Source of the DNA: Jiella soli
Lineage (GTDB): Bacteria > Pseudomonadota > Alphaproteobacteria > Rhizobiales > Rhizobiaceae
Reading direction: 5' to 3'
Length of the DNA stretch: 64,000 bases
Assembly (NCBI RefSeq): GCF_020615385.1
Contig: NZ_JAJAVB010000025.1
Location: forward strand, 271,296-335,295
A program made the translations under genes and the position numbers. Below are positions 52,261 to 62,531 of this stretch, piece after piece. Position 1 is the first letter of the stretch. The number at the start of each line of letters is the position of its first letter. The notes under the pieces are model-generated. The model did not search any database and was not told the origin of the DNA. It was given only the letters and a program-made list of their open reading frames with translations.

Positions 52261-53355
52261 TCAGCTTCGGCCGGTCTGCGCGCGGTTCCTCAGATAATGG
52301 TCGGCGATCGCGCAGGCGACCATCGCCTCGCCGATCGGCACCGCGCGGATTCCCACGCAAGGGTCGTGGCGGCCCTTGGTCATGACGTCAACTTCCTGCC
52401 CGTCGGCATCGACGGAGCGGCGCGGCGTCAGGATGGAAGAGGTCGGCTTGACCGCGAAGCGCGCGACTACCGGCTGGCCGGTGGCGATGCCGCCGAGAAT
52501 GCCGCCGGCGTGGTTCGACAGGAATTCCGGCCGCCCGTCCGCTCCGATCCGCATCTCGTCGGCATTGTCCTCGCCGCTCAAGCCTGCCGCGGCGAAGCCG
52601 TCGCCGATCTCGACGCCCTTGACCGCATTGATCGACATCAGCCCGGCCGCCATGTCGGCGTCGAGCTTGCCGTAGATCGGCGCGCCGAGCCCCGCCGGTA
52701 CGCCGGTTGCGACGATCTCGATCACCGCGCCGACGGAGGAGCCGCGCTTGCGCACGCCATCGAGGAGTTCGGCCCAGCGCTCGGCGGTCTCGCGGTCCGG
52801 GCAAAAGAACGGGTTCTCGTCGGTGGCGTCCCAGTCCCAGCGCGCGCGATCGATGCGGACATCGCCGATCTGGACGAGCGCGCCGCGCACGAGCAGCCCC
52901 GGCACCACCTTGCGGGCGATCGCTCCGGCGGCAACGCGCGTCGCGGTTTCGCGCGCCGAGGAGCGGCCACCGCCGCGATAGTCGCGGATCCCATATTTCA
53001 TGTCGTAGGTGACGTCGGCATGGCCGGGCCGGTAGCGCTTGGCGATCTCGGAATAGTCCTTGGAGCGCTGGTCGACATTCTGGATTTCCAGCGCGATGGG
53101 CGTACCCGTAGAAATCAGCTCGCCCTCCGCCTCGCCGGGCATGGTGCCCGACAGGACGCGCACCCGGTCCGGCTCCTGGCGCTGCGTGGTGTAGCGCGAC
53201 TGGCCGGGCCGGCGCTTGTCGAGATAGGCTTGGATCTCGGCCTCGGAAAAGGTGAGCCCTGGGGGCGTGCCGTCGACGACGCAGCCGATCGCTGGGCCGT
53301 GGCTCTCGCCCCAGGTGGTGACGCGGAAGAGATGGCCGTAACTGTTATGTGACAT
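52261..53355 (-). CDS. aroC: chorismate synthase
   Basis: The 364-residue FMN-dependent enzyme converts EPSP to chorismate, the last shared step of aromatic amino-acid biosynthesis. Motifs are [18 protein letters not shown] near residue 17, [16 protein letters not shown] near 48, [29 protein letters not shown] near 107 and the C-terminal [18 protein letters not shown]. Length matches the family. It stands alone here, not with other aro genes. Confidence 0.97.
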   Translation of the reverse strand: MSHNSYGHLFRVTTWGESHGPAIGCVVDGTPPGLTFSEAEIQAYLDKRRPGQSRYTTQRQEPDRVRVLSGTMPGEAEGELISTGTPIALEIQNVDQRSKDYSEIAKRYRPGHADVTYDMKYGIRDYRGGGRSSARETATRVAAGAIARKVVPGLLVRGALVQIGDVRIDRARWDWDATDENPFFCPDRETAERWAELLDGVRKRGSSVGAVIEIVATGVPAGLGAPIYGKLDADMAAGLMSINAVKGVEIGDGFAAAGLSGEDNADEMRIGADGRPEFLSNHAGGILGGIATGQPVVARFAVKPTSSILTPRRSVDADGQEVDVMTKGRHDPCVGIRAVPIGEAMVACAIADHYLRNRAQTGRS

Positions 53356-53467
53356 GGCGTCCGCCGCAGGGAGAAAGGGATGGGCGGGGTTTAGGCCGCC
53401 ACGGGCTTAACCGTCAAATGCCGGTTCGATCGATCTCGAAACAAATCGTCACGCCTCCGTACGACTG

Positions 53468-53497
53468 TTGACACAATCCCGCGGGACCTTGCCTACT
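53468..53497 (+). promoter_or_regulatory. possible promoter of the DUF1344 gene
   Basis: A perfect TTGACA (53468-53473) is followed after 18 bases by CCTACT (53492-53497), about 90 bases upstream of the GTG start. The -35 box is strong but the -10 box is poor. Confidence 0.3.
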
Positions 53498-53587
53498 GCA
53501 GCGAGGCGATCGGACGCATATGAAATGGCTCGGGGGATGAGCCGGAGGCGGCAGATGCGGACGACCCGACGGAACGAGGACAGAGCA

Positions 53588-53833
53588 GTGACCAGACGCA
53601 TACTCGCATTCTTCGCAAGCTCGTTTCTGACCGTGGCCTTCACCATCCCCGCCATGGCGCAGGAAGTCGACGGGACCATCGAGTCGATCGATCCCGAGCG
53701 CGCCCAGCTTCGGCTGAGCGACGGCGAGACCTACGACCTGCCGGAGCATTTCGACTATTCGGCCGTCGCACCCGGCATGACCGTCGTCTTGATCTACGAC
53801 CAGGACGAGCCGACCATTCTCCGCGTGATCTGA
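53588..53833 (+). CDS. DUF1344 small secreted protein
   Basis: This 81-residue protein starts at a GTG preceded by GAGGA and has a Sec signal peptide (ILAFFASSFLTVAFTIPAMA, cleavage after AMA). The mature part is the DUF1344 module: GTIESIDPERAQLRLSDGETYDLPEHFDYSAVAPGMTVVLIYD. DUF1344 proteins are small periplasmic beta-barrels common in Hyphomicrobiales, function unknown. Upstream in-frame ATG codons exist but would hide the signal peptide behind about 40 charged residues. Confidence 0.82.
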   Translation: MTRRILAFFASSFLTVAFTIPAMAQEVDGTIESIDPERAQLRLSDGETYDLPEHFDYSAVAPGMTVVLIYDQDEPTILRVI

Positions 53834-53962
53834 GTCTCGGCGCGGCATAAGCGCGTTGCTCCGTCGGCGGATGCGCCGGCGGACGATTTCTGGCGAAGCG
53901 CCGGGAGCCGTAGCCGGGGCGAGTTCTGATCTATTCCGCGCTGCTGCCGCCCTTGAGCAGGC

Positions 53963-54565
53963 TCAGCGCCATTGCGGCTGGCCGTGCTCCAGGGTGAGGA
54001 CCCGGTCCTGCGGAATGCCCAGATAGGCGGCCTCGTCGCCCGGAACGTCGCAATATTCTGCAAGGAAGATGCGCGAGATGCCGCCATGGGCGGTGATGAT
54101 GGTCGGGCCGGTCAGCTCTTCGAAGACCGGACGTGCCCGCTCGGCCAGAATGGCGTAGGACTCGGCCCGTTCGCCGGGCGGCACGAAATGCCATTTGTCG
54201 GCGTCCCGCGCGGCAAGCCCGGCGGCGTCCCACTGCCGGATCTCGCGGGTGGTCTGGCCTTGCCAGACGCCGAAATTCAGCTCGATCAGCCGGTCATCCG
54301 TCTCGAAATCCTCCGGAACGAGCCCGAGCTCGCGGCGGATGATCTGCATTGTGTCGCGGGCCCGCGACAGCGGGCTCGACAGAAAGCGGAAATCGGCGAC
54401 GCGATCGCGCAGGACTTCGCGAAGATAGCGGCCGTTGCGTCGCGCCTGATGACGGCCGAGCGGGCTGAGCGGCACGTCCTCCTGGCCTTGCAGCCGGCCT
54501 TCGGCATTCCAAGAGGTCTGGCCGTGCCGGCACAGGAACAGGGGCGGCAGGGCCATGTCGGTCAC
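53963..54565 (-). CDS. histidine phosphatase family protein
   Basis: The 200-residue protein belongs to the phosphoglycerate-mutase-like phosphatases. It carries the phosphohistidine motif LCRHGQTSWNAEGRLQG (His near 14), the arginine-containing SSPLSRARDTMQII, ELNFGVWQGQT and the second active-site histidine in IITAHGGISRI. Candidate roles include phosphate-ester hydrolysis in cofactor or sugar metabolism; substrate not predictable. Starts at 54565 or 54556 are both possible. It lies 13 bases downstream of fabI on the same strand. Confidence 0.9.
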   Translation of the reverse strand: MTDMALPPLFLCRHGQTSWNAEGRLQGQEDVPLSPLGRHQARRNGRYLREVLRDRVADFRFLSSPLSRARDTMQIIRRELGLVPEDFETDDRLIELNFGVWQGQTTREIRQWDAAGLAARDADKWHFVPPGERAESYAILAERARPVFEELTGPTIITAHGGISRIFLAEYCDVPGDEAAYLGIPQDRVLTLEHGQPQWR

Positions 54566-54578
54566 CTTGCGGATGCGC

Positions 54579-55403
54579 TCAGGGCAGGTCCTTGACGACC
54601 GAGATGTCCGGCGCGTCCACGGCCTTCATGCCGACCGTGTGGTAGCCGCAGTCGACGTGATGCACCTCGCCGGTGACGCCGCGGGACATGTCGGACAAGA
54701 GGTAGAGGGCCGACTGGCCGACCTCATCGATCGTCACCGAGCGCTTCAGCGGCGCGTTGTATTCGTTCCATTTGAGGATGTAGCGGAAATCGCCGATGCC
54801 GGAGGCCGCCAGCGTCTTGATCGGCCCGGCCGAGATCGCGTTGACCCGGATCGCCTGCTTGCCGAGGTCGACCGCGAGATAGCGAACCGAGGCCTCCAAT
54901 GCGGCCTTGGCGACGCCCATCACGTTGTAATGCGGCATCACCTTCTCGGCACCATAATAGGTGAGGGTGAGGATCGAGCCGCCCTTGGTCATCAGCTTCT
55001 CGGCGCGCGCGGTCACCGAGGTCAGCGAGTAGACCGAGACGTCCATCGTCTTGCGGAAGTTCTCGCGGCTCGTCTCGACATAGCGGCCGGTCAGCTCGTC
55101 CTTGTCGGAGAAGGCGATGGCGTGGACGACGAAGTCGAGCGAGCCCCACTTCTCCCGAAGTCCGTCGAAGACGGCGTCGATCGTGGCTTCGTCGGTGACG
55201 TCGCAATGGCCGGCGAGGCTGGCGCCCAACTCCTCGGCGAGCGGCGCGACCCGCTTCTTCAAAGCGTCGCCCTGATAGGTGAGCGCGAGTTCGGCACCCT
55301 GTTCAGCCAGGGCCTTGGCGATGCCCCACGCGATCGACCGATTGTTGGCGATGCCCATGATGAGGCCGCGCTTGCCGTTCATCAGACCGGTCGATGGGGC
55401 CAT
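54579..55403 (-). CDS. fabI: enoyl-[acyl-carrier-protein] reductase (NADH)
   Basis: This 274-residue FabI completes each elongation cycle of type II fatty-acid synthesis. The NADH-binding GIANNRSIAWGIAKAL near residue 17, HAIAFSDKDELTGRY near 94, and the catalytic Tyr159-x6-Lys166 (YNVMGVAK) are present. SAGPIKTLAASGI near the C-terminus is the FabI substrate loop. The ATG at 55403 gives MAPSTGLMNGKRGL; extension to 55481 is not conserved. It is probably co-transcribed with the histidine phosphatase gene. Confidence 0.96.
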   Translation of the reverse strand: MAPSTGLMNGKRGLIMGIANNRSIAWGIAKALAEQGAELALTYQGDALKKRVAPLAEELGASLAGHCDVTDEATIDAVFDGLREKWGSLDFVVHAIAFSDKDELTGRYVETSRENFRKTMDVSVYSLTSVTARAEKLMTKGGSILTLTYYGAEKVMPHYNVMGVAKAALEASVRYLAVDLGKQAIRVNAISAGPIKTLAASGIGDFRYILKWNEYNAPLKRSVTIDEVGQSALYLLSDMSRGVTGEVHHVDCGYHTVGMKAVDAPDISVVKDLP

Positions 55404-55556
55404 GGGGCGAATCCTCCGGGATCGTTTTTTGTGAGCCGTCTCAGCGGCGGCGGGTATGGCATAGGGGCGCCGCCCCATCAAGCGCGGCCGCCCGGCCGCC
55501 CGGAGCGGACAAGCCCCTTTCCGGCCATCGGTTCCCCAAACCCGGCGCCTCAGGGA

Positions 55557-56537
55557 TCAGGCAGCGGCCTCGCGGGCCATCCGCTCGCGCAGGAGGATCT
55601 CCAATTCGCGGTCGTCTTCGGGCAGCATGATCTGCGTCGAAACCATGAGGTCGCCGCGCTCGCCGCCCTTCTTCGTCAGGCCCTTGCCCCGCAGCCGGAA
55701 GGTCTTGCCGGAGTTCGTCCAGGCCGGGATGCTGAGCGCGATGCGCCCGTCCAGCGTCTCGACCTCGACCTTGCCGCCGAGAACGGCTGTCTTGAGCGGG
55801 ACCGCCAGGTTGAGGAAGAGGTTGCGATCCTCCACCCGGAACCTCGGATGCCTGGCGAAGTGCACGGTGATCAGCGCGTCGCCCGGCTGGCCGCCGGTGA
55901 TCGGTGCGGGCTGGCCCTGACCCTTCAGGCGGATCTGCTTGCCGTCCTCGACGCCGTCGGGAAGCGAGATTGCGAGCTTCTTGCCGGAGCCAAAGGCGAC
56001 CTCGACCTTTTCGTTCGAGACGATGTCCTCGAGTTCGATGGTGAGGCTGGCGGTGACGTCGGCACCCTTCGAGGCGGCCTCGCGGGCGGCCCCGAAACCG
56101 GAGCGCGGTGTGCGCCTGGCGCCGCCCATTCCCGCCGCGCCGCCGGCGCCGCCGAAGGTCTGCTCGAAGAAGTCGGAAAAGATGCTGTCGGCGTCGAAGT
56201 CCTCCGCGCGGGTCGACGAGCGGAATTCCGCCCCGCCCGGCTGGGCGCCTGCGCGGCCGCCGAACGGCCCGCGGAAACCGAAGGGGCTGCCCCCGGCAAA
56301 GCCCTGGAACTTCGGCTTGCCGTCAGCGTCGATCTCGCCGCGGTCGAACTGCGCTCGCTTGTCCTTTTCTCCGAGGATCTCGTAGGCCTGGTTCGCCTCG
56401 TTGAAACGCGCCGAAGCGCCCGGATCGTTCGAATTGGCGTCCGGGTGGTACTTCTTGGCGAGCTTGCGAAATGCCGCCTTGATCTCCTTTTCGCTCGCCG
56501 ATTTGGATACGCCGAGGACGGAGTAGGGATCGCGCAT
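55557..56537 (-). CDS. DnaJ-class co-chaperone (CbpA-like)
   Basis: The 326-residue protein has an N-terminal J domain ([31 protein letters not shown] with the HPD motif near residue 32), a Gly/Phe-rich linker and a DnaJ C-terminal domain with two beta-sandwich halves. It lacks the zinc-finger region, so it is a type II J-protein resembling CbpA or DjlA-like co-chaperones that stimulate DnaK. The ATG at 56537 is chosen; 56555 would add six residues. It lies between fabI and the lipoprotein gene, in the same orientation as both. Confidence 0.92.
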   Translation of the reverse strand: MRDPYSVLGVSKSASEKEIKAAFRKLAKKYHPDANSNDPGASARFNEANQAYEILGEKDKRAQFDRGEIDADGKPKFQGFAGGSPFGFRGPFGGRAGAQPGGAEFRSSTRAEDFDADSIFSDFFEQTFGGAGGAAGMGGARRTPRSGFGAAREAASKGADVTASLTIELEDIVSNEKVEVAFGSGKKLAISLPDGVEDGKQIRLKGQGQPAPITGGQPGDALITVHFARHPRFRVEDRNLFLNLAVPLKTAVLGGKVEVETLDGRIALSIPAWTNSGKTFRLRGKGLTKKGGERGDLMVSTQIMLPEDDRELEILLRERMAREAAA

Positions 56538-56677
56538 GGGATCGATGTCCTCCAAAAAAACGCAAGGTTGATGGCGCAGCCGCGCATGGGCGCCGCGCCT
56601 GAATGTCTACAGGTCGCCCTGTATATGGAGGCGGATTTCGCCGAATTGAAGCCCGTGACAGCACTTGGGGCCGACGA

Positions 56678-57097
56678 TCAGGGCCCGCGCGGCGCGAAGC
56701 TGACGAGTACCCACCGGCCGGAACCGGTGCTGCAGGCCTCGCCGTCGTAAAGCAGGACACCGTCGAAACGCTGGCGCGATGTCTCGAAGCTGCGGCAGAT
56801 GCGCGAGTCCTTGCGGACCTCGGCGAGCTTGGCGATGACGCCGCTGGCGCCGGTCTCCGGGTTGGACCAGGCAAAGCGCCCGTCGCCCGTGCGGAGGTCG
56901 GCGGACGACACCGCGTTGCGGATGATCCTCTGGTCGGAGACCTGGTCCTCGGGCAGAGCGGGGGCCGGCGCGATCGAACCCGTCACGATGCTCTCGTCGA
57001 CCATGTCGGCGAGGCCCGGGCCCGAGACGACGCAGCCGCCGAGCGAGATCGTGCAGATTCCCAGCGAGAGAAGTTTAAACCAGAGCATCGATCTCAT
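56678..57097 (-). CDS. RT0821/Lpp0805-family lipoprotein
   Basis: The 139-residue protein has a lipoprotein signal ([14 protein letters not shown], lipidated cysteine near residue 22) and a C-terminal region ([32 protein letters not shown]) resembling surface antigens of the RT0821/Lpp0805 type, small outer-membrane or periplasmic proteins of unknown function. The start is 53 bases from the divergent pdxH start. This pairing with pdxH and a J-protein is common in Hyphomicrobiales. Confidence 0.8.
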   Translation of the reverse strand: MRSMLWFKLLSLGICTISLGGCVVSGPGLADMVDESIVTGSIAPAPALPEDQVSDQRIIRNAVSSADLRTGDGRFAWSNPETGASGVIAKLAEVRKDSRICRSFETSRQRFDGVLLYDGEACSTGSGRWVLVSFAPRGP

Positions 57098-57150
57098 ATG
57101 ACTTGCGAAACGCCGACTCGGCGCAACGACGAAGAAGAGATGAGCGCAGC

Positions 57151-57771
57151 ATGGCCAATGAACGGTTAACGCTCGGTGAAACCCCTGTGGGTGACGACCC
57201 GATGGCATTGTTCGGCGTCTGGCTCAAGGACGCCGAGGACACGGAGCCGAACGATCCGAACGCAGTCGCACTGGCGACGGCCGACGACAACGGCCTTCCG
57301 GACGTGCGCATGGTGCTCTTGAAGGCCCATGACCCCAAGGGCTTCGTCTTCTATACCAATTTCGACAGCGCCAAGGGGCGCCAGATCCGCGAGAATCCGC
57401 AGGCCGCGATGTGCTTCCACTGGAAGTCCCGCCGCCGCCAGGTCCGGATTCGCGGCGGCCTCGAGACCGTGACGGACGCCGAGGCCGACGCCTATTTCGA
57501 AAGCCGGCCGCGCCAGAGCCGGGTCGGCGCCTGGGCTTCCGACCAGTCGCGCCCGCTGGGCAGCCGCTCCATGCTGGAGCAGCGCGTCGCCGAATTCTCC
57601 GAGCGCTACGGGGACGGCGATATCCCGCGGCCTCCTTACTGGTCCGGCTTCCGGCTGCGGCCGGTGCAGATCGAGTTCTGGCAGGACGGCGCGTTTCGTC
57701 TGCACGACAGGATCGTCTTCCGCCGGCCCGATCCGGACGCGCCGTTCACGATCGAACGGCTGTATCCTTGA
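57151..57771 (+). CDS. pdxH: pyridoxamine 5'-phosphate oxidase
   Basis: The 206-residue FMN enzyme oxidises pyridoxine or pyridoxamine 5'-phosphate to pyridoxal phosphate. It has [45 protein letters not shown], the [14 protein letters not shown] flavin region, [13 protein letters not shown] and the C-terminal [18 protein letters not shown]. The ATG at 57151 gives [12 protein letters not shown], the usual start. It is divergent from the lipoprotein gene. Confidence 0.96.
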   Translation: MANERLTLGETPVGDDPMALFGVWLKDAEDTEPNDPNAVALATADDNGLPDVRMVLLKAHDPKGFVFYTNFDSAKGRQIRENPQAAMCFHWKSRRRQVRIRGGLETVTDAEADAYFESRPRQSRVGAWASDQSRPLGSRSMLEQRVAEFSERYGDGDIPRPPYWSGFRLRPVQIEFWQDGAFRLHDRIVFRRPDPDAPFTIERLYP

Positions 57772-57907
57772 GCGGACGCCCGGCATCTGCCGAACAGCGG
57801 CGCGGCGGGTCGATCACGGCCCGCTGCGCGGAAGCGGCGAACGCGCCGTTGCCAGCGCATCGCAAATTCGTGTATGTGGCAAATTAAAGATCACGTGGGG
57901 GAATGCC

Positions 57908-58060
57908 GTGGCCGGAACGCCGACTTTCGATACCTCGTCTGCTGCCGAGATGGACTATCCGGAGCACGAGAAGACCTACAATCTCTTCCTCGGCCTGGTG
58001 AAGTGGGGCGCGATCGGCGTCGTGATCATCCTGGTCTTCATGGCGCTCTTTCTGCTCTGA
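57908..58060 (+). CDS. aa3-type cytochrome c oxidase subunit IV
   Basis: This short 50-residue gene starts at a GTG after GGGGGAATGCC. It encodes MDYPEHEKTYNLFLGLVKWG followed by one membrane helix (AIGVVIILVFMALFLL), the bacterial COX4-type small subunit found in alphaproteobacterial aa3 oxidases. It has no coxABC genes nearby and sits alone between pdxH and the transhydrogenase operon, where it is often found in Hyphomicrobiales. An internal ATG at 57950 would leave only the conserved part. It stabilises the oxidase but is not catalytic. Confidence 0.85.
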   Translation: MAGTPTFDTSSAAEMDYPEHEKTYNLFLGLVKWGAIGVVIILVFMALFLL

Positions 58061-58209
58061 CGGCTAGGCCGCCCGGGGAGTGAGGCGGCCCGAGCACGGG
58101 AGCGAAAGCCGAAATACGGGGTGAGTGCGTCCGGCGAATCGTCGCCGGGGCCGCTCCGGACGCGACCTGCGGTGGGCACCGGCAGGCCGGCGAACGACAA
58201 GGGGAGGCG

Positions 58210-59394
58210 GTGCCGTTGAAGCTGTTCGTACCGAAGGAGCGCGACGCCGTCGAAACGCGCGTCGCCGCCTCGCCCGACACGGTGAAGCGCCTGGCCGGCC
58301 GCGGCATCGCGGTGGTCGTGGAAAGCGGAGCCGGCGACCATTCGCGGATCACCGACCAGGCCTTCGAGGCGGCCGGCGCGAAGATCGGCTCGTCGAGCGA
58401 CGCCGGCAATGCCGACGTGATTCTGAAGGTCCGGCGGCCCTCGGACGAGGAACTCTCCGGCTACAAGCGCGGCGCTGTCGTCATCGCGACCATGGACCCC
58501 TACGGCCATGAGGATGCGGTGCGGGCCATGGCCGAGGCCGGCATCCTTGCCTTCTCCATGGAATTCATGCCGCGCATCACCCGCGCGCAGGTGATGGACG
58601 TCCTGTCCTCCCAGGCGAACCTTTCCGGCTACCAGGCGGTGATCGACGCGGCGGCGGAGTTCGACCGGGCCTTCCCGATGATGATGACGGCGGCCGGCAC
58701 GGTGCCAGCCGCGCGGGTCTTCGTCATGGGCGCGGGCGTCGCCGGCCTGCAGGCCATCGCGACGGCAAGACGCCTCGGCGCCGTCGTCACCGCGACCGAT
58801 GTGCGCCCGGCCGCCAAGGAACAGGTGGAATCGCTCGGGGGCAAGTTCGTCGCCGTCGAAGACGAGGAATTCAAGGCGGCCGAGACCGCCGGCGGCTACG
58901 CCAAGGAGATGTCGAAGGAGTATCAGGCAAAGCAGGCCGAGCTCGTCGCCTCCCACATCGCCAAGCAGGACATCGTCATCACTACCGCGCTGATCCCCGG
59001 CCGCCCGGCGCCGCGGCTCGTCACCAAGGCGATGGTCGAATCGATGAAGCCGGGTTCGATCCTGGTCGACCTCGCGGTGGAGCGCGGCGGCAATGTCGAG
59101 GGCGCGGTGGCGGGCGAGGTCGCCTCAGTCGGCCCCGCCAGGATCATCGGCCATCTCAACGTTCCCGGCCGCATCGCCGCCTCCGCCTCGCTGCTCTACG
59201 CCAAGAACCTCCTCGCCTTCCTCGAGACGATGCTCGACAAGGAAAGCGGGGCGCTCGCGATCGATTTCGACGACCAGCTGGTCAAGGCGACGCTTCTGAC
59301 CCGCGACGGCAAAATCGTCCATCCGAACTTCGCGAAGGAAGAGCCGGCTGCGGCCCCGAGCGCCGGGACGCCAGCCGAAGGGGGAGACGCCTGA
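58210..59394 (+). CDS. pntAA: NAD(P) transhydrogenase alpha subunit, part 1
   Basis: The 394-residue subunit is the NAD(H)-binding domain I of proton-translocating transhydrogenase. It begins with [22 protein letters not shown] and has the alanine-dehydrogenase-like Rossmann segment [26 protein letters not shown] and [16 protein letters not shown]. The start is GTG at 58210, preceded by GGGGAGGC. The stop overlaps pntAB by one base (TGATG). It acts with pntAB and pntB in one operon to reduce NADP+ at the expense of the proton gradient. Confidence 0.96.
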   Translation: MPLKLFVPKERDAVETRVAASPDTVKRLAGRGIAVVVESGAGDHSRITDQAFEAAGAKIGSSSDAGNADVILKVRRPSDEELSGYKRGAVVIATMDPYGHEDAVRAMAEAGILAFSMEFMPRITRAQVMDVLSSQANLSGYQAVIDAAAEFDRAFPMMMTAAGTVPAARVFVMGAGVAGLQAIATARRLGAVVTATDVRPAAKEQVESLGGKFVAVEDEEFKAAETAGGYAKEMSKEYQAKQAELVASHIAKQDIVITTALIPGRPAPRLVTKAMVESMKPGSILVDLAVERGGNVEGAVAGEVASVGPARIIGHLNVPGRIAASASLLYAKNLLAFLETMLDKESGALAIDFDDQLVKATLLTRDGKIVHPNFAKEEPAAAPSAGTPAEGGDA

Positions 59395-59813
59395 TGGAAC
59401 AGGACACTGCACGCGAGACCCTGCAGCGCCTCAACGATGCCGGCGCCGCGATCCGCGACGCCCGCAGCGGCGTCGAACAGATGATCGGCAGCCGCGCGGT
59501 CCATTCGGCAGGCGAGGCGATCGCCGCCGTCGACCCCTTCGTCTTCCACTTCGCGATCTTCGTGCTCGCGATCTTCGTCGGCTACTATGTCGTCTGGTCG
59601 GTGACGCCGGCTCTCCACACGCCGCTGATGAGCGTCACCAACGCGATCTCGTCGGTCATCATCGTCGGCGCGCTTCTGGCCGTCGGTCTCTCGGTCTCCG
59701 GCCTCGCCACGACCTTCGGCTTCATCGCGCTGATCCTGGCCTCGGTGAACATCTTCGGCGGCTTCCTCGTCACCCAGCGCATGCTGGCGATGTACAAGAA
59801 AAAAGAAAAGTGA
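59394..59813 (+). CDS. pntAB: NAD(P) transhydrogenase alpha subunit, part 2
   Basis: The 139-residue protein supplies the alpha-subunit membrane helices of transhydrogenase. Four hydrophobic segments start around residue 47 ([20 protein letters not shown]) and include [19 protein letters not shown] and [22 protein letters not shown]. The separate pntAA/pntAB arrangement is typical of alphaproteobacteria. It starts on the last base of the pntAA stop, and pntB follows after 13 bases. Confidence 0.95.
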   Translation: MEQDTARETLQRLNDAGAAIRDARSGVEQMIGSRAVHSAGEAIAAVDPFVFHFAIFVLAIFVGYYVVWSVTPALHTPLMSVTNAISSVIIVGALLAVGLSVSGLATTFGFIALILASVNIFGGFLVTQRMLAMYKKKEK

Positions 59814-59826
59814 GGCGGGGAAGATA

Positions 59827-61227
59827 ATGTCCGAGAGCACCGCCGCCTTCCTCTATCTCGTCTCCGGCGTCCTGTTCATTCTGGCGCTGAGGGGGCTTTC
59901 GCACCCGACGACCAGCCGCCAGGGCAACATCTTCGGCATGGTCGGCATGGGACTTGCCGTCCTGACCACGCTGTTCCTGGCGCAGCCCTCCTTCGGCGGG
60001 CTCGTCCTGATCGTCATCGGCATCGCCATCGGCGGCACCGCCGGCGCGGTGATCGCGCGGCGCATCGCGATGACCGCGATGCCGCAGCTCGTCGCCGCCT
60101 TCCACTCGCTGGTCGGCCTTGCCGCCGTGATGGTGGCCGCCGCCGCGCTCTACGCGCCGGAAGCGATCGGCATCGGCACGATCGGGGCGATCCACGGCGA
60201 GGCGCTGGTCGAGATGTCGATCGGCGTCGCCATCGGCGCGATCACCTTCACCGGCTCGATCATCGCCTTCCTGAAGCTCGACGGGCGGATGAGCGGCAAG
60301 CCGATCATGCTGCCGCAGCGCCACCTCATCAACATCGTCCTCGGCGTCCTCCTCGTCGCCCTGGTGATCTGGTTCGCCGCCAGCCAGTCGCATCTCCTGT
60401 TCTGGCTGATCGTCCTCGTCTCGCTGGCGCTCGGCGTCCTCCTGATCGTGCCGATCGGCGGAGCCGACATGCCGGTCGTCGTGTCGATGCTGAACTCCTA
60501 TTCCGGCTGGGCGGCAGCCGGCATCGGCTTCACCCTGCAGAACCTCGCGCTGATCATCACCGGCGCGCTGGTCGGCTCGTCGGGTGCGATCCTCTCCTAC
60601 ATCATGTGCAAGGGGATGAACCGCTCCTTCATCTCGGTGATCCTCGGCGGCTTTGGCGGCGAGAGCGGACCGGCGGGCGGCGACGATCTCGGCGACCGGA
60701 CGATCAAGCAGGGCTCGGCCGAGGACGCGGCCTATCTTATGAAGAACGCTTCCAAGGTCATCATCGTGCCCGGATACGGCATGGCGGTGGCGCAGGCCCA
60801 GCATGCGCTGCGCGAGATGGCCGACAAGCTCAAGGCCGAGGGCGTCGAGGTGAAATACGCCATCCACCCGGTGGCGGGCCGCATGCCCGGCCACATGAAC
60901 GTGCTCTTGGCCGAGGCGAATGTTCCCTATGACGACGTCTTCGAGCTCGAGGACATCAATTCGGAGTTCGCCCAGACCGACGTCGCCTTCGTCATCGGCG
61001 CCAACGATGTGACCAACCCGGCCGCGCGCGACGACAAGTCCTCGCCGATCTACGGCATGCCGATCCTCAACGTCGATCAGGCCCAGACCTGCCTGTTCGT
61101 CAAGCGTTCGCTCGGCTCGGGCTATGCCGGCATCGACAACACCTTGTTCTACAAGGACAACACGATGATGCTGCTCGCCGACGCCAAGAAGATGGTCGAG
61201 GACATCGTCAAGTCGCTCGGCGACTAA
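59827..61227 (+). CDS. pntB: NAD(P) transhydrogenase beta subunit
   Basis: The 466-residue subunit has about nine membrane helices (FLYLVSGVLFILALRGLSHP onward) and a C-terminal NADP(H)-binding domain III from about residue 290. Domain III contains VIIVPGYGMAVAQAQHALREMA, HPVAGRMPGHMNVLLAEANVPYD, GANDVTNPAARDD and the final KRSLGSGYAGIDNTLFYKDNT. Proton translocation through these helices drives NADPH formation. Confidence 0.97.
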   Translation: MSESTAAFLYLVSGVLFILALRGLSHPTTSRQGNIFGMVGMGLAVLTTLFLAQPSFGGLVLIVIGIAIGGTAGAVIARRIAMTAMPQLVAAFHSLVGLAAVMVAAAALYAPEAIGIGTIGAIHGEALVEMSIGVAIGAITFTGSIIAFLKLDGRMSGKPIMLPQRHLINIVLGVLLVALVIWFAASQSHLLFWLIVLVSLALGVLLIVPIGGADMPVVVSMLNSYSGWAAAGIGFTLQNLALIITGALVGSSGAILSYIMCKGMNRSFISVILGGFGGESGPAGGDDLGDRTIKQGSAEDAAYLMKNASKVIIVPGYGMAVAQAQHALREMADKLKAEGVEVKYAIHPVAGRMPGHMNVLLAEANVPYDDVFELEDINSEFAQTDVAFVIGANDVTNPAARDDKSSPIYGMPILNVDQAQTCLFVKRSLGSGYAGIDNTLFYKDNTMMLLADAKKMVEDIVKSLGD

Positions 61228-61321
61228 GCTCTTCCGGACGCGGGAGATTGCCAGTCCTGGGCCGTTCGCAGCCATCATCGGTCACGCCGTGCTGGCTGCG
61301 GCGCCGTTCGGGAGATGAGGC

Positions 61322-62368
61322 ATGGCGATCGCGACGACGAATTCGGCTGGGGCTCCGGCCCCAATCGAGGAGCGGCTTGACCTCGCCATAAGATCCGGCC
61401 TTCTCGACGGGCTCCACGCCGTCCTCGTCAGGCGCAAGGGGGAGACGCTGCTCGAGCGATGTCTCGGCGGTCTCGACGAGGCCTGGGGCCGTCCGCTCGG
61501 CCATGTCGCGTTCGACGCCCGGACGTTGCACGACCTCAGATCGGTCACCAAGAGCGTCACCAGCCTGCTCTACGGCATTGCACTGGAGCGGGGGATGGTC
61601 GCCGATCCCGCAAGCCCGCTTCTCGAAGCCTTTCCGCAATATGCCGATCTCAGGGCAGATCCGCGCCGGGCCGGCTGGCGCATCGAGCATGCGCTGAACA
61701 TGACGCTCGGCACCGAGTGGAACGAGGATCTGCCCTATTCGGACCCGAGGAACAGTGAAATCGGTATGGAACGCTCCGGCGATCGCTATCGGTTCATCCT
61801 GGATCGTCCGCTCGTCGAGGAGCCTGGCGAGCGCTGGATCTACAATGGCGGTGCGACCGCGCTGATCGGCTATCTGATCGAAAGGGGCACCGGCCTCGAC
61901 CTTGCGAGTTTTGCCCGGGAATGTCTGTTCGACCCGCTCGGCATTTCGCGGTTCGAATGGGCCGCGGGATCGGATGGCGTCCTCTCGGCGGCATCGGGGC
62001 TACGGTTGAGCGCACCCGACCTTTTACGGATCGGGGAACTGATGCTGGCGCGCGGGGTCTGGAACGGCCGGAGCGTCGTGCCGGCAGAATGGATCGCGCG
62101 GTGTCTCGAGCCACAGGCCACGACGTCCTTCGGCCTTGGATACAGTCATCAATGGTATCTGTCGGCACAGCCGCTCCAGGGGCACGAGCCACGGACGACC
62201 CGGATGATCTCGGCCATGGGCAATGGCGGCCAGCGGCTCTTCGTCCTGCCCGACTACGAGGCATCGGCGGTGACGTTTTCGGGCTGCTACAACCGGCCGG
62301 ACCAGTGGGTGAACCCCACCCTTCTGTTGCAACGCCTGATCCTGCCGAGTTTGGCCGCTTACGGCTAG
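61322..62368 (+). CDS. beta-lactamase-family serine hydrolase
   Basis: This 348-residue protein belongs to the class C-like serine hydrolases. Catalytic SxxK is in RSVTKSVTSLLYG (Ser near residue 76), a YNGG motif supplies the Tyr near 180, and LGYSHQWYLSA and MGNGGQRLFVLPDYEASAV form the late strands. There is no signal peptide (MAIATTNSAGAPAPIEE), so the location is uncertain. It could be an esterase or peptidase rather than a beta-lactamase. It is convergent with the DUF992 gene across a strong hairpin. Confidence 0.88.
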   Translation: MAIATTNSAGAPAPIEERLDLAIRSGLLDGLHAVLVRRKGETLLERCLGGLDEAWGRPLGHVAFDARTLHDLRSVTKSVTSLLYGIALERGMVADPASPLLEAFPQYADLRADPRRAGWRIEHALNMTLGTEWNEDLPYSDPRNSEIGMERSGDRYRFILDRPLVEEPGERWIYNGGATALIGYLIERGTGLDLASFARECLFDPLGISRFEWAAGSDGVLSAASGLRLSAPDLLRIGELMLARGVWNGRSVVPAEWIARCLEPQATTSFGLGYSHQWYLSAQPLQGHEPRTTRMISAMGNGGQRLFVLPDYEASAVTFSGCYNRPDQWVNPTLLLQRLILPSLAAYG

Positions 62369-62470
62369 TGCCGCGTCGTGACGGTCAGGTTCCCATGATC
62401 TGCGCCGACGCCACAGGCGCCCGGCGAATGCGAGCTGCGCGAGTTCGAGGAGCAGAGGGCTTTCATGCGA

Positions 62471-62500
62471 GCGCGGCGCCCGAGGGATCGGGCGCCGCGC
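62471..62500. terminator. strong bidirectional hairpin between convergent genes
   Basis: A 13-bp perfect GC-rich stem (GCGCGGCGCCCGA/TCGGGCGCCGCGC) with a four-base loop lies between the serine hydrolase and DUF992 genes. No U-run follows on either strand, but its position between two converging stops suggests a shared terminator or mRNA end. Confidence 0.6.
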
Positions 62501-62531
62501 GATTGGCATCAAGCTCCTGGTAGCCGGCAGA

